64,000 nucleotides of DNA from JANXUR01 sp038229415 (GTDB lineage: Bacteria; Acidobacteriota; Terriglobia; Terriglobales; Acidobacteriaceae), in NCBI GenBank assembly GCA_038229415.1, contig JBBROM010000013.1, positions 58,211-122,210 of the forward strand, in the 5' to 3' direction. Positions 26,606-35,211 of this stretch are shown piece by piece. The position numbers and the translations under genes are program-made. Below the pieces are notes generated by a model. That model did not search any database. It was not told the DNA's origin and worked only from the letters and a program-made list of their open reading frames with translations. Numbering within the stretch: position 1 is the stretch's first letter; every line of letters starts with the position of its first letter.

Positions 26606-29458
26606 TCAGTCCCCTCCGCCCGCCGGAATCACCGTATGCTTCGGTGCCGGAATGGGCACATTCCCCTTGCGATCATGCCACAGGATCGCGTTCAGAGTCT
26701 GCGGGTCTGCGGCGTCGGCGTGGCGGAAGTCGAGTTTGAGTGATTCTTCGGCGCCCTTGTCGCGGCGCTTGTTGGTTTCGAAGATCAGGCCGTTGTCCCA
26801 GTTGCGACGATCCGCCTTGAATGCGACCTGCTTGCCATCCCCTGAAAATAGCGGAGACATGATTGGCGCATAGGCGTCATTCACATTCATCGGCGGCAAA
26901 CCGAGCAGAGCTTCGATGGTATGGATCATGCTCACCGTTGTGTAAAAGCTGTGCTCGACGTGAGGCTGGGCAAGCGAGCCCGGCGCATATTTACTGATGA
27001 CGAGCGCAATGGAGCGATGGGCGTCCACATGGTCAGCGGCGTCTTGGGCGTCATCTTCGAGAATCACGATGGCGGTATCGTCCCAGAAGGCGCTGTGAGA
27101 AATTGCCTCAACCGTTCGCCCGACGGCGAGGTCGTTGTCCGCGACGGCAGCGGAAGGTGTGGGCATATTCGGCCTCTTGCCTGATGTATGGTCGTTCGGC
27201 AAACGCAGCAGGATAAACTGCGGCATATCGTCTTTCTTGCCTGTATCGCGTTGCTTCTCCCACTCATCGAGTTCGAGCAGAAATTCGTCCACGCGCAGTT
27301 GATCGGGATATGCGGTGTTGAAGTCGGCGAAGTTCTCATCAAAGTGGCCGACTAATTCCGCTTTGGTGGCGACGTCGCGCTTGATCAGGGGAACATCCCA
27401 CGGATAAGGACTGGGCCCACCGCCAAGGCGCTTAGGCAGAGGCTCGCCCTTGTGCACGGCAGCGCGCTCGCACTCGCCGCCGGGAGGCTCAATGGTTCCT
27501 TCTTGCGGTTGGGTCTGGCGCTTAGTTTTGCTACCGGCAGCTTCGCACCATTCGGTCGCGACGAACTCGCCGTAATGGCGATAGGTGCGATTGTGGCTCG
27601 CAAGGTTGTTCCACAAGTAGCCGGTGCCGGGTTCATCCACATCTGAGACATGCCAGTGCAGCGGATATTCGTCGAGCACCAGGCCTTCGTAGTCGTAGGT
27701 GTGCTCACCAGCGCGATAGGCAATGGGCCACGTCTTCTCGTTGTAGTCGCTGGTAATGGCGGCGGTAGACCACTCGTGGCCGTCGGCGGAGACTTCGCCG
27801 CTATCGTAGAAGTTGTCGAGCACTCCGAACTGGCGCGCGAGCTTGTGCTGGTTGGGAGTAACATCATCGCCGTAAAGTGTCAGCGAGGAGTCGCCGTCGC
27901 CGATGCCCAGGTCGCCAAGAATCTGGTCGTAAGTGCGGTTCTCTTTGATGATGTAGATGACGTGCTTGATCTTGCTGGCGTTGGCGGGTAACTCGGTGTG
28001 CGCCACGTCGAGCAGGTTGTTGCGGGCGGCTTGCGCGGTGAAGTCGGGCAGTTGGGCGTCGAGGTGGCGAAGGTCAATGCGAGCGAGCGATCCGCGCAAC
28101 AGGGTTGGAATGTAGGGCAACTCGCTACGTTTCACCTTGCCTGCTTCAATCTCCTTCAAACTCTGCGCGGGTTTGTTGGGGCCGGTGCCTTGGCCCTTGC
28201 CGCTGGCGATGATGAGGTCGTTGCCGCGAACCGCTACGGCGGTGGTGTACCAGTCAGTAGGGATGAAGCCGAGCGCAGGCTTAGACGCACTAGCAACAGA
28301 GAGTTCTGTGTCCAGCACCGCTACGCTATTCGTTCCAGAATTCGCAGCGAACAGGCGTTTGCCGTCCGCGGAGAGGGCGATGCTCAACGGGCCAGATCCG
28401 CCAGCTTCCTGGCCCTGCATCTTGGTGGACCAGCGCGCAGTAACTTCCCCTTTTGCCGTGTCTACGGCGACGACCGAATCGGCATTCGCCAGTGAAACAT
28501 AGAGGCGGCTGCCGTCAGAACTCAGCACCATGCTAGTGGCGTGGGGGCTGGAAGAAGCGCGCTCAGTAGCGGGCAAAGCTACCCAGCGTGAGATTTTGCC
28601 GCTGTCGAGGTCGAGTTCAGCGAGCTTGGCTTCATTCCACAGCGAAACCCAGGCGCGTTTGCCGTCCTTGGAAGGAATCACCCCATACGGAAAAGACGCT
28701 GGTAGCAACTTATGGGTGCTGAGGTCGAAACGCTTTTCGATGGCTCCAGTGGAAAGATCCATCATCACGACATCGTCGGCGAGGTTTTCCGCAATCAGCA
28801 GCTTCTCCGCGCCGTTGCTGCGAATCGTCGCAAGACCTGCAGGGTAAGGCACGATCTTGCCCTCATCCGCCGGATGCTGATAGAGGCCACGGGCCGCGAA
28901 CTTACCTGCGGGCAGCGCAGCTTGCGGAAGTTTGAGGAACGACTCGGGCTTGACGTTCCCCTTCTTGAAGGAATACACGGCGATACCGTTGCCGGTGTGG
29001 TCCTTGCTTTCGCCTGCGATGTCGCTCATGGAAACGACCGACGCGTAGATATGCGCGCCGTCAGCGGCAAATGCGAGTCCGACAAAGTAGGACTGTGCCG
29101 CGCCTTCCTTCAAGCGCTCGTCGGGAAAGTCGCGATACTTGTCATTCTTCAGATCGAGAATGCCAATGGACTGATGGCGACCCGAAGTTTCCGCGCCGTA
29201 GCCCGCAGAGAGCGAGGCGACATAGCGACCGTCTGGACTGACGGCGAGCGCGACGGGCAGACCGTTCGTCGCGATCACGAAGCCGGGCGCAGTGCCTTCC
29301 AGTTTCTTGCTGGAAGGTAGCCAGCGAAACTTTCCGGGTGCGGCACTGGCCGCAAGCCAAACTAAAACGCTGAGGCTCAGTAAGAGGGCGGTCGCCGCGA
29401 GTGCCGCTTTTCTGGTAAGCCGCTGGTTGAACGGGGATAAACTTCCGGAAAATGACAT
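26606..29458 (-). CDS. YncE-like beta-propeller fused to a phosphoesterase domain
   Basis: A 950-residue exported protein. The N terminus has a hydrophobic segment (about residues 17-38) acting as a signal or anchor. Residues about 60-470 form a YVTN/YncE-like propeller with repeated blades (ALSADGKRLFAANSGTNSVA). Residues about 500-900 form a phosphoesterase-family domain of the alkaline-phosphatase superfamily, with KENRTYDQILGDLG, VSADGHEWST, and the metal-site segment LEDDAQDAADHVDAHRS. It could release phosphate from phosphoesters in the periplasm, fitting the neighbouring phosphate genes, though it is separated from them by a terminator. AGGAG precedes the ATG by five bases. Confidence 0.9.
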   Translation of the reverse strand: MSFSGSLSPFNQRLTRKAALAATALLLSLSVLVWLAASAAPGKFRWLPSSKKLEGTAPGFVIATNGLPVALAVSPDGRYVASLSAGYGAETSGRHQSIGILDLKNDKYRDFPDERLKEGAAQSYFVGLAFAADGAHIYASVVSMSDIAGESKDHTGNGIAVYSFKKGNVKPESFLKLPQAALPAGKFAARGLYQHPADEGKIVPYPAGLATIRSNGAEKLLIAENLADDVVMMDLSTGAIEKRFDLSTHKLLPASFPYGVIPSKDGKRAWVSLWNEAKLAELDLDSGKISRWVALPATERASSSPHATSMVLSSDGSRLYVSLANADSVVAVDTAKGEVTARWSTKMQGQEAGGSGPLSIALSADGKRLFAANSGTNSVAVLDTELSVASASKPALGFIPTDWYTTAVAVRGNDLIIASGKGQGTGPNKPAQSLKEIEAGKVKRSELPYIPTLLRGSLARIDLRHLDAQLPDFTAQAARNNLLDVAHTELPANASKIKHVIYIIKENRTYDQILGDLGIGDGDSSLTLYGDDVTPNQHKLARQFGVLDNFYDSGEVSADGHEWSTAAITSDYNEKTWPIAYRAGEHTYDYEGLVLDEYPLHWHVSDVDEPGTGYLWNNLASHNRTYRHYGEFVATEWCEAAGSKTKRQTQPQEGTIEPPGGECERAAVHKGEPLPKRLGGGPSPYPWDVPLIKRDVATKAELVGHFDENFADFNTAYPDQLRVDEFLLELDEWEKQRDTGKKDDMPQFILLRLPNDHTSGKRPNMPTPSAAVADNDLAVGRTVEAISHSAFWDDTAIVILEDDAQDAADHVDAHRSIALVISKYAPGSLAQPHVEHSFYTTVSMIHTIEALLGLPPMNVNDAYAPIMSPLFSGDGKQVAFKADRRNWDNGLIFETNKRRDKGAEESLKLDFRHADAADPQTLNAILWHDRKGNVPIPAPKHTVIPAGGGD

Positions 29459-29485
29459 GCAAACTCCTAAAAGATAGCTGCGCCA

Positions 29486-29522
29486 AAAATGTAAACCCGC
29501 AGCCCTGACGGGGCTGCGGGCG
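29486..29522 (-). terminator. Rho-independent terminator of the pstCAB-phoU operon
   Basis: On the minus strand CCCGCAGCCC pairs with GGGCTGCGGG across a short loop, followed by TTTACATTTTT. It lies 30 bases beyond the phoU stop and before the phosphoesterase gene. Confidence 0.88.
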
Positions 29523-29549
29523 GTTTCATCTTACGCCGAAGCGGCTGGA

Positions 29550-30227
29550 TTAGCGATCCGAATCGAAGTCTCCGCTGACATTGTGCCGGACGTCTGCGCC
29601 CTTCACCCAGAAGATCACATCTTCGGCGATGTTCGTGGCGTGATCGGCGACCCGCTCCAGGTTGCGGGCAATCAGAAGTGCATCGAGGGCCTGTCGCGTG
29701 GAAGACGGATCCTCGTTCATCTTCTTCACCAAGGTGATGAACGCTTCGTCGCGCATGCGGTCCACAACGTTATCCATTTCGAGAACGGCCTGGGCCAGCT
29801 CAGCTTTGCCTTCGATAAAGGACTCGAGAGCGCGGCGCACCATGGCGGAAGTGGCTGATGCCATGCGTGGAATATCCACGGGAAGATCCACGACCGGGAG
29901 TTCGATCATGTCCATCACACGCTCGGCGATGTTGACAGACTGATCCCCGACGCGTTCGAGATCGGAATTGATCTTGACCACGGCGAGAATGAAGCGCAGA
30001 TCCACAGCCGTGGGCTGCTGCATGGCGAGCAAGTCGAAGGCGACTTCGTCAATGCCGCGTTCGAGCTCGTTGATCTTGCTTTCGCCTTCAAGCACAGCAT
30101 GGCACTTGGAAAGGTCGCGATCGCGGTAGGCTTCAAAGGCACGATCTACGGCCTGCTCGGCCAAGCCGCCCATCCGCAACAGCCTGTCTCGAAGTTCTTC
30201 TAGTCCCTGATGAAATTTTGTGCGCAT
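29550..30227 (-). CDS. phoU: Phosphate transport regulator PhoU
   Basis: PhoU couples PstSCAB to the PhoR-PhoB type two-component system and represses phosphate-starvation genes when phosphate is plentiful. The protein has 225 residues with two tandem PhoU helical bundles (about 10-100 and 115-205). Metal-binding-type motifs are visible as ELERGIDEVAFDLL and DLERVGDQSVNIAERV in the first half and ERVADHATNIAEDV in the second. Its ATG overlaps the pstB stop (TAATG), so translation is coupled. No phoB/phoR genes are in the window. Confidence 0.95.
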   Translation of the reverse strand: MRTKFHQGLEELRDRLLRMGGLAEQAVDRAFEAYRDRDLSKCHAVLEGESKINELERGIDEVAFDLLAMQQPTAVDLRFILAVVKINSDLERVGDQSVNIAERVMDMIELPVVDLPVDIPRMASATSAMVRRALESFIEGKAELAQAVLEMDNVVDRMRDEAFITLVKKMNEDPSSTRQALDALLIARNLERVADHATNIAEDVIFWVKGADVRHNVSGDFDSDR

Positions 30228-30988
30228 TAACCGAACCTGCCCGTGATGTAGTCTTCCGTACGTTTATCGGAGGGAGTTGTAAATATTTTCTCAGTCCTGT
30301 CGAACTCGATCAACCGGCCCATCAAAAAGAAGCCGGTGAACTCCGCCACTCGGGCTGCCTGTTGCATGTTGTGGGTAACGATGACGATCGTGTACTTTTC
30401 TTTGATCTGAAAGATCAACTCTTCTATTTTACCGGTGGAGATAGGATCGAGCGCGGAACAAGGTTCATCCATCAGTACGACTTCGGGTTCCACGGCCATG
30501 GTGCGCGCGATGCACAGGCGCTGCTGCTGTCCACCAGAGAGACTCGCGCCGGACTTTTTCTTCATGGTGTCCTTGACTTCGTCCCACAGCGCGGCGCCGC
30601 GCAAGGCACGCTCTACCACTTCCTCAAGTTCCGCCTTACCGGGCGCAATGCCATTCAACTTCAAGCCCGCGGCTACGTTATCGAACACGGTCATAGAAGG
30701 AAACGGATTGGGCCGCTGAAACACCATGCCCACACGCCGACGCACTTGTACGGCCGAGGTTCCGTTATAGATATCCACATCGCCGATGCGCACCGAGCCT
30801 GTGGCCCGAGCTTCGGGGATCACTTCATGCATGCGGTTGATGCAGCGAATGAAAGTAGATTTGCCGCAGCCCGATGGTCCGATGACTGCGGTGCACTTGT
30901 TGGCGTCCACTTTCATGTTCACATCATGCAGGGCATGATGTTTGCTGAACCATGCGTTCAGGTTTTCGACTGTGATTCCCACGCCCAT
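30227..30988 (-). CDS. pstB: Phosphate ABC transporter ATP-binding protein PstB
   Basis: The ATPase of the high-affinity phosphate importer. Walker A is GPSGCGKST, the signature is LSGGQQQRLCIARTM, Walker B is VVLMDEPCSALDP, and the switch histidine is in IVTHNMQQA. The ATG at 30988 follows GGGAG and gives the usual PstB length (about 253 residues); the open frame continues upstream without a better start. It lies between pstA and phoU in one operon. Confidence 0.96.
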   Translation of the reverse strand: MGVGITVENLNAWFSKHHALHDVNMKVDANKCTAVIGPSGCGKSTFIRCINRMHEVIPEARATGSVRIGDVDIYNGTSAVQVRRRVGMVFQRPNPFPSMTVFDNVAAGLKLNGIAPGKAELEEVVERALRGAALWDEVKDTMKKKSGASLSGGQQQRLCIARTMAVEPEVVLMDEPCSALDPISTGKIEELIFQIKEKYTIVIVTHNMQQAARVAEFTGFFLMGRLIEFDRTEKIFTTPSDKRTEDYITGRFG

Positions 30989-31008
30989 GCAAAACTCCCA
31001 AAATACTT

Positions 31009-31887
31009 TTACTGCGCTGAGTTCAAAGTGCCACGGCTGACGGCGAGCCGGACTGCCGCAACCGAAAAGACGATCAAGATGATGAGAATCAACGCGCCTG
31101 CCCAAGCCTGACGATGCCAGTCATCATAGGGCGAGATCGCGTAGTTGAAAATTTGCAGGGGCAGTGCCGCAGTCGGCTGATCTAGATTCCAGTTCCAATA
31201 GGTGTTGCCAAAGGCTGTGAACAGCAGTGGCGCAGTTTCGCCAGCAATACGCGCGAAGGCCAGCATACAGCCGGTGATCACGCCGGAAGTCGCTGTGCGC
31301 AGCGTAATGCTCAACGTTGTCCGCCACTTGGAGACGCCCAGGCCATACGAGGCTTCGCGCAAGGTATGAGGCACCAGCAGCAGCATTTCTTCGGTTGTGC
31401 GAGTAATCGTCGGAATCATCATGATGCCGAGGGCCGCACCGCCTGCCAAGGCGGAGAAGTGTCCGCGCGTCAGCACCACCAGCGCGTAGGCAGTGATGCC
31501 GATGATGATGGATGGCACACCATTAAGCACGTCCGAGGTGAAGCGCACCAAGTTTCCGAAGCGGCTGCCGCGGCCATATTCCGAAAGATACACGCCCGCA
31601 CCGATGCCGATCGGAACGCCGATCAAGCTCGCCAGACCCAATATCAGCACGGAGCCGGCGATGGCGTTGGCCATCCCGCCGCCGACCTCTCCTGGGGGTG
31701 CTGGCGTCTTGGTGAGGAAGTCCAGATTCAGCGATCCGAACCCTTTGTAAAGCAGGTAGCCGAAGATGGCGAGTAGCGGCACCAACACCAGCACCACGCA
31801 GCCTGCGGCGAGCAGCGTAGCCCCTTGATCCGCGAATTTGCGCCCGAGCGAGAGGGGAGCAACCTGTTGATTATTAGCTCTAGCCAT
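31009..31887 (-). CDS. pstA: Phosphate ABC transporter permease PstA
   Basis: An inner-membrane permease of 292 residues with about six transmembrane segments. The first is VVLVLVPLLAIFGYLLY after a cytoplasmic N terminus. The ABC coupling-loop region (about residues 175-210) contains REASYGLGVSKWRTT, the usual EAA-type motif. It overlaps pstC by eight bases and is followed by pstB after 20 bases, so the genes are co-translated. Confidence 0.95.
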   Translation of the reverse strand: MARANNQQVAPLSLGRKFADQGATLLAAGCVVLVLVPLLAIFGYLLYKGFGSLNLDFLTKTPAPPGEVGGGMANAIAGSVLILGLASLIGVPIGIGAGVYLSEYGRGSRFGNLVRFTSDVLNGVPSIIIGITAYALVVLTRGHFSALAGGAALGIMMIPTITRTTEEMLLLVPHTLREASYGLGVSKWRTTLSITLRTATSGVITGCMLAFARIAGETAPLLFTAFGNTYWNWNLDQPTAALPLQIFNYAISPYDDWHRQAWAGALILIILIVFSVAAVRLAVSRGTLNSAQ

Positions 31888-32914
31888 TTCCCCTCGCAGG
31901 CATACCCCGGGTTACGCTCCATACCAGCGCCTGGGCCAGAATGTTCACAATGATGGTCACGATGAAAAGGGCTAGTCCCACCTCAATCAGCGCACTCAGG
32001 TAGAGATCGCCCGTAGCCTCGCTGAACTCGTTAGCAATCACGCTGGCCATAGTGTGTGCGGGCGCGAATAGGGCCATCGCCATTCGAGAAATTTCGGGGC
32101 GATTGCCAATGACCATGGTCACGGCCATGGTTTCGCCAAGGGCGCGTCCCAGACCCAGAATTATGCCACCGACGATGCCAGCTCGTGCGTTGCGCAGCAC
32201 GCCCATACGAATCATCTCCCAGCGCGTAGCGCCGAGAGCATAGACGGCCTCGCGTTGTGCGGAGGGCACGGCGCTCATCACTTCACGCGCCATGGAGGAG
32301 ATGATGGGGACAACCATAATCGCGAGAATGATGCCTGCGGCCAACATGCCGATACCGAAGGGTGGGCCCTCAAACATCCCCGTCCAGCCGAGCGTCTTCA
32401 CCAGAAAAGGCTGTACGTTTTCGCGCAAGAGGGGGACAAGAACGAAGATCGCCCACAGCCCGTAGATCACGGAGGGAATCGCCGCCAGAAGCTCGGTCAT
32501 GAAGGAAAGAAAGCCCTTCAGCCTGCGGGGGCACATTTCAGTGATGAAGATGGCGACGCCCAATGAAACCGGTACGGCAAGCAGAAGCGCAAGCATCGAA
32601 GAAACGACCGTTCCATAAACAAACGGCAAAGCGCCGTAATGGTCGTTGACGGGATCCCAGTCCTGACCCACAAAGAACTTGAAACCAAAGGCCTTCCAAG
32701 CCAGGTTCGACCGCGTCAAAAGTTCGAACAGGATCAGAGCGACGATGATTAGTACGGAGATCGAACACGCCACCACCGCCGCATAAAACGCTCGATCCCC
32801 GAACTTCGAGAAGGGAACCTCGTTGATGCTCTGGCCAGCAGAGGTCAACTCGAAACCCTTTCTCGGATCTTTTTGGCCGCCCGGCAAATGGGCATTGAGG
32901 GCGAAGTTGCTCAT
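31880..32914 (-). CDS. pstC: Phosphate ABC transporter permease PstC
   Basis: The second permease of the phosphate importer, 344 residues with about six to seven membrane segments. The EAA-like motif is in QREAVYALGATRWEM, and GRALGETMAVTMVIGN is highly typical of PstC. It is slightly longer than many PstC proteins because of a 40-residue cytoplasmic N terminus. It is the first gene of pstC-pstA-pstB-phoU. A PHO-box-like repeat lies 25-42 bases upstream of the ATG. pstS is not here but about 7 kb away. Confidence 0.95.
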   Translation of the reverse strand: MSNFALNAHLPGGQKDPRKGFELTSAGQSINEVPFSKFGDRAFYAAVVACSISVLIIVALILFELLTRSNLAWKAFGFKFFVGQDWDPVNDHYGALPFVYGTVVSSMLALLLAVPVSLGVAIFITEMCPRRLKGFLSFMTELLAAIPSVIYGLWAIFVLVPLLRENVQPFLVKTLGWTGMFEGPPFGIGMLAAGIILAIMVVPIISSMAREVMSAVPSAQREAVYALGATRWEMIRMGVLRNARAGIVGGIILGLGRALGETMAVTMVIGNRPEISRMAMALFAPAHTMASVIANEFSEATGDLYLSALIEVGLALFIVTIIVNILAQALVWSVTRGMPARGNG

Positions 32915-32938
32915 GACTTGGCAAATCTACCAGAGTTT

Positions 32939-32956
32939 TGTTACACGCGGGTTAAA
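32939..32956 (-). promoter_or_regulatory. PHO-box-like direct repeat upstream of pstC
   Basis: On the minus strand TTTAACC-CGCG-TGTAACA: two seven-base units spaced 11 bases apart, the spacing used by PhoB-type regulators. The second unit is identical to both units of the better box upstream of pstS; the first matches at five of seven positions. Confidence 0.5.
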
Positions 32957-33107
32957 AGATTCTCGCAGCAGGAACCGTTAAAAACAGGTCAAAAAGGCTC
33001 GGGTGCGCTAAACTTCTAGGCTCGCGGTCTATGCGAACGTCCGTTGCCGAACGAATGCCCGGTTTTCTGGCTCGTTCCCACATGACGACGCAGCCGCCTC
33101 AACGAAT

Positions 33108-34637
33108 ATGCCAACCCTCGCTGCGATTGACATCGGCTCCAATTCGGTTCGCCTGAAGATTGCCCGCGTGGTGCAGGGCCGTCTAAAGCCGCTACATGAA
33201 GATCGCGAGGTGACGCGGCTCGGCGAAGGCGCATTCAAGTCTGGCTTCCTCTCGCCGGAGTCCATGGCTGACACCATCCGGGTGCTGCGCCGCTTCCAGA
33301 AGTCCTGCCTCGATGCTGGAGTGGATCACGTACGAGTGGTCGCCACCAGCGCCATGCGCGACGCGCGCAATGGCAGTGCCTTCATGGAATGGGCACGCTC
33401 GACGACAGGCTGGGAAGTGGAGATCATTTCGGGCATTGAAGAAGGCCGCCTGATTCATCTTGGTTTGACCTCCACGATGCGCACCACCAGTACGCCGACG
33501 CTGTTTATGGATCTCGGCGGAGGCAGTTGTGAGTTGACGGTTTCTGTGCGAGGAAACATCCAGGAGACGGTGAGTTTGCCGCTAGGTGCGGTGCGGCTGA
33601 CGCATGAATTTCTGCATCATGACCCTCCTCAACCCGAAGAAATTGAACAGCTGCGCAAATTTGTGGGACGCGAAGTAGGCCGTATCGCGAGCAGCATTGC
33701 AAAGGCCAAGATTGGCGCAGTCATCGCCACCTCAGGAACGGCGCTGGCGCTGGCCGATCTGGCGGTGAGTCAGCATCTGGCGCGGGGCAGCAAACCAGTG
33801 ACGGTGTCGCGGGAAGCGACGCGCACTCTGGCTCACCTGCTGGCTGGGCGTACGCTGGCCCAGCGACAAGCGCTGCCCGGCTTGGGGCCGAGACGCGCAG
33901 AAATTATTGTGGCGGGGTCAACGGTGTATTCCGAGCTGATGCAGCGGTGCCACCTGAAAGGATTCCGCTTTTCAGCATTGGGTCTGCGCGATGGCCTGCT
34001 GGTGCAGATGGCGTCTGACCTCGAACGCGGCAGCCGCTCGAATCGCAGAATCGAGTCCGAACGCTCGGGTTCGTTGCTGGCCGCTGCCGAGCACTATCGC
34101 GTTGATCTCGAACACGCAGGTCAAGTGCGGGCCACCGCTCTACAACTGTTTGACGATCTCAAGTCGCTGCATAGGCTTCCGGCGGACTATCGTGAACTGC
34201 TCGCCGCTGCCGCCATGCTGTATGAATCAGGATTGTTCATCGGGCGCAGCGGACGCCATCGCCACGCGTACTACATCATTTCCAACTCGGAAATTTTGGG
34301 CTACACGCCGCAGGAGCGGCGCATTATTGCAGCGATTGCTCGCTATCTGGGCAAGTCGCGACCAGTGCCAAGCGACCCCACGATGCAGGTTCTCACCGAA
34401 GCCGAACGCGCTTGTACACTTCGGGCCATTGTGCTGCTGCGGCTGGCGCGGGCGCTCAATCTGGGGCGTGGAGAGACGTTGGCTGGCATCTCAGTGCGGT
34501 CGCGCGGAGAACGCTCCAGTCTGACGCTGAAACCCAAGAAGGGACGCGGAGTAGAGCTGGAAACCTGGGCGCTGGAAAAAGAACGGGACTACTTCCGCGA
34601 AGTGCTGGGCCGCGAACTCGTTGTCTGCGCGGCATAG
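33108..34637 (+). CDS. Exopolyphosphatase / GppA-type phosphatase
   Basis: A Ppx/GppA enzyme that would remove terminal phosphate from polyphosphate or convert pppGpp to ppGpp. The N-terminal actin-like ATPase fold shows AAIDIGSNSVRLKIA, the catalytic glutamate region ISGIEEGRLIHLG and the loop MDLGGGSCELTV. A C-terminal helical HD-related domain (about residues 320-500) is present, so this is the long form (509 residues). It is divergent from pstC and its end overlaps sixA tail-to-tail by 49 bases. Location with ppk1 favours a polyphosphate role. Confidence 0.92.
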   Translation: MPTLAAIDIGSNSVRLKIARVVQGRLKPLHEDREVTRLGEGAFKSGFLSPESMADTIRVLRRFQKSCLDAGVDHVRVVATSAMRDARNGSAFMEWARSTTGWEVEIISGIEEGRLIHLGLTSTMRTTSTPTLFMDLGGGSCELTVSVRGNIQETVSLPLGAVRLTHEFLHHDPPQPEEIEQLRKFVGREVGRIASSIAKAKIGAVIATSGTALALADLAVSQHLARGSKPVTVSREATRTLAHLLAGRTLAQRQALPGLGPRRAEIIVAGSTVYSELMQRCHLKGFRFSALGLRDGLLVQMASDLERGSRSNRRIESERSGSLLAAAEHYRVDLEHAGQVRATALQLFDDLKSLHRLPADYRELLAAAAMLYESGLFIGRSGRHRHAYYIISNSEILGYTPQERRIIAAIARYLGKSRPVPSDPTMQVLTEAERACTLRAIVLLRLARALNLGRGETLAGISVRSRGERSSLTLKPKKGRGVELETWALEKERDYFREVLGRELVVCAA

Positions 34638-35119
34638 ATGGCCTTCACCAGCTTGGGCGTCAGATACCACTGCAACGTGCCGCGGTGGCGGCGCATATCA
34701 ACGCGAGCCAAGCCTGCTTTCCGCAGGTCAATGTAGACGTCGCTCTCCGGGCCGCCTAGAACGGTGCTAAGAAAGTCACTCAAGTTAGGATTGTGGCCGA
34801 CGAGCAGCACGGCCTCACAGCCTTCCAACCCTTCGATGAGTTCGCGAAAGTCAGAAAATTTGGCGTGGGGATGCAGCGCTGCACTCAGCCGCACCTTACC
34901 CTCGAATCCCATTTCGCTTGTGACCAACGTGGCGGTCTGCGCCGAGCGCTTGAGCGGGCTGGAGATCACGCCATCCACGGCAATTTCCAGTTCACCGAGA
35001 ATGTGGCCCATCACCGAACACTGCCGGATTCCCTCTTCATCGAGAGCGCGGCGCTCGTCTTTTTGCGAATCAGGAAGCGCTTCGCCAGCGTTGGCGTGGC
35101 GCATAAAGTAAAGAATCAT
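34589..35119 (-). CDS. sixA: SixA-like phosphohistidine phosphatase
   Basis: A histidine-phosphatase-superfamily protein of 176 residues. The catalytic RHG-type motif is MRHANAGEA (His8) and the second histidine is His109 in VGHNPNLSD; SSPLKRSAQTA supplies the conserved arginine. SixA removes phosphate from phosphohistidine of HPt-type domains; here it follows ppk1, as in many bacteria. Start at 35119 with GGAG only two bases away from the ATG, within a strong hairpin. Its C-terminal codons overlap the ppx gene on the other strand. Confidence 0.88.
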   Translation of the reverse strand: MILYFMRHANAGEALPDSQKDERRALDEEGIRQCSVMGHILGELEIAVDGVISSPLKRSAQTATLVTSEMGFEGKVRLSAALHPHAKFSDFRELIEGLEGCEAVLLVGHNPNLSDFLSTVLGGPESDVYIDLRKAGLARVDMRRHRGTLQWYLTPKLVKAIYAAQTTSSRPSTSRK

Positions 35120-35133
35120 ATCTCCATGATTCT
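35112..35133 (-). promoter_or_regulatory. Hairpin enclosing the sixA ribosome site and start codon
   Basis: A perfect inverted repeat AGAATCAT-GGAGAT-ATGATTCT on the minus strand. In mRNA the loop would hold the GGAG ribosome site and the stem would hold the AUG start codon. This could limit translation, act as a temperature-sensitive switch, or be a protein-binding operator. A three-codon frame ATG GAG ATA TGA also overlaps the start. Confidence 0.6.
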
Positions 35134-35211
35134 ATGCTTTGGCCCGTGATTCCATGGGCGCGAGGGGTTTCAAGCCTGATTCCGCCCAGCAAGGACGAAC
35201 TACTCGAATCT

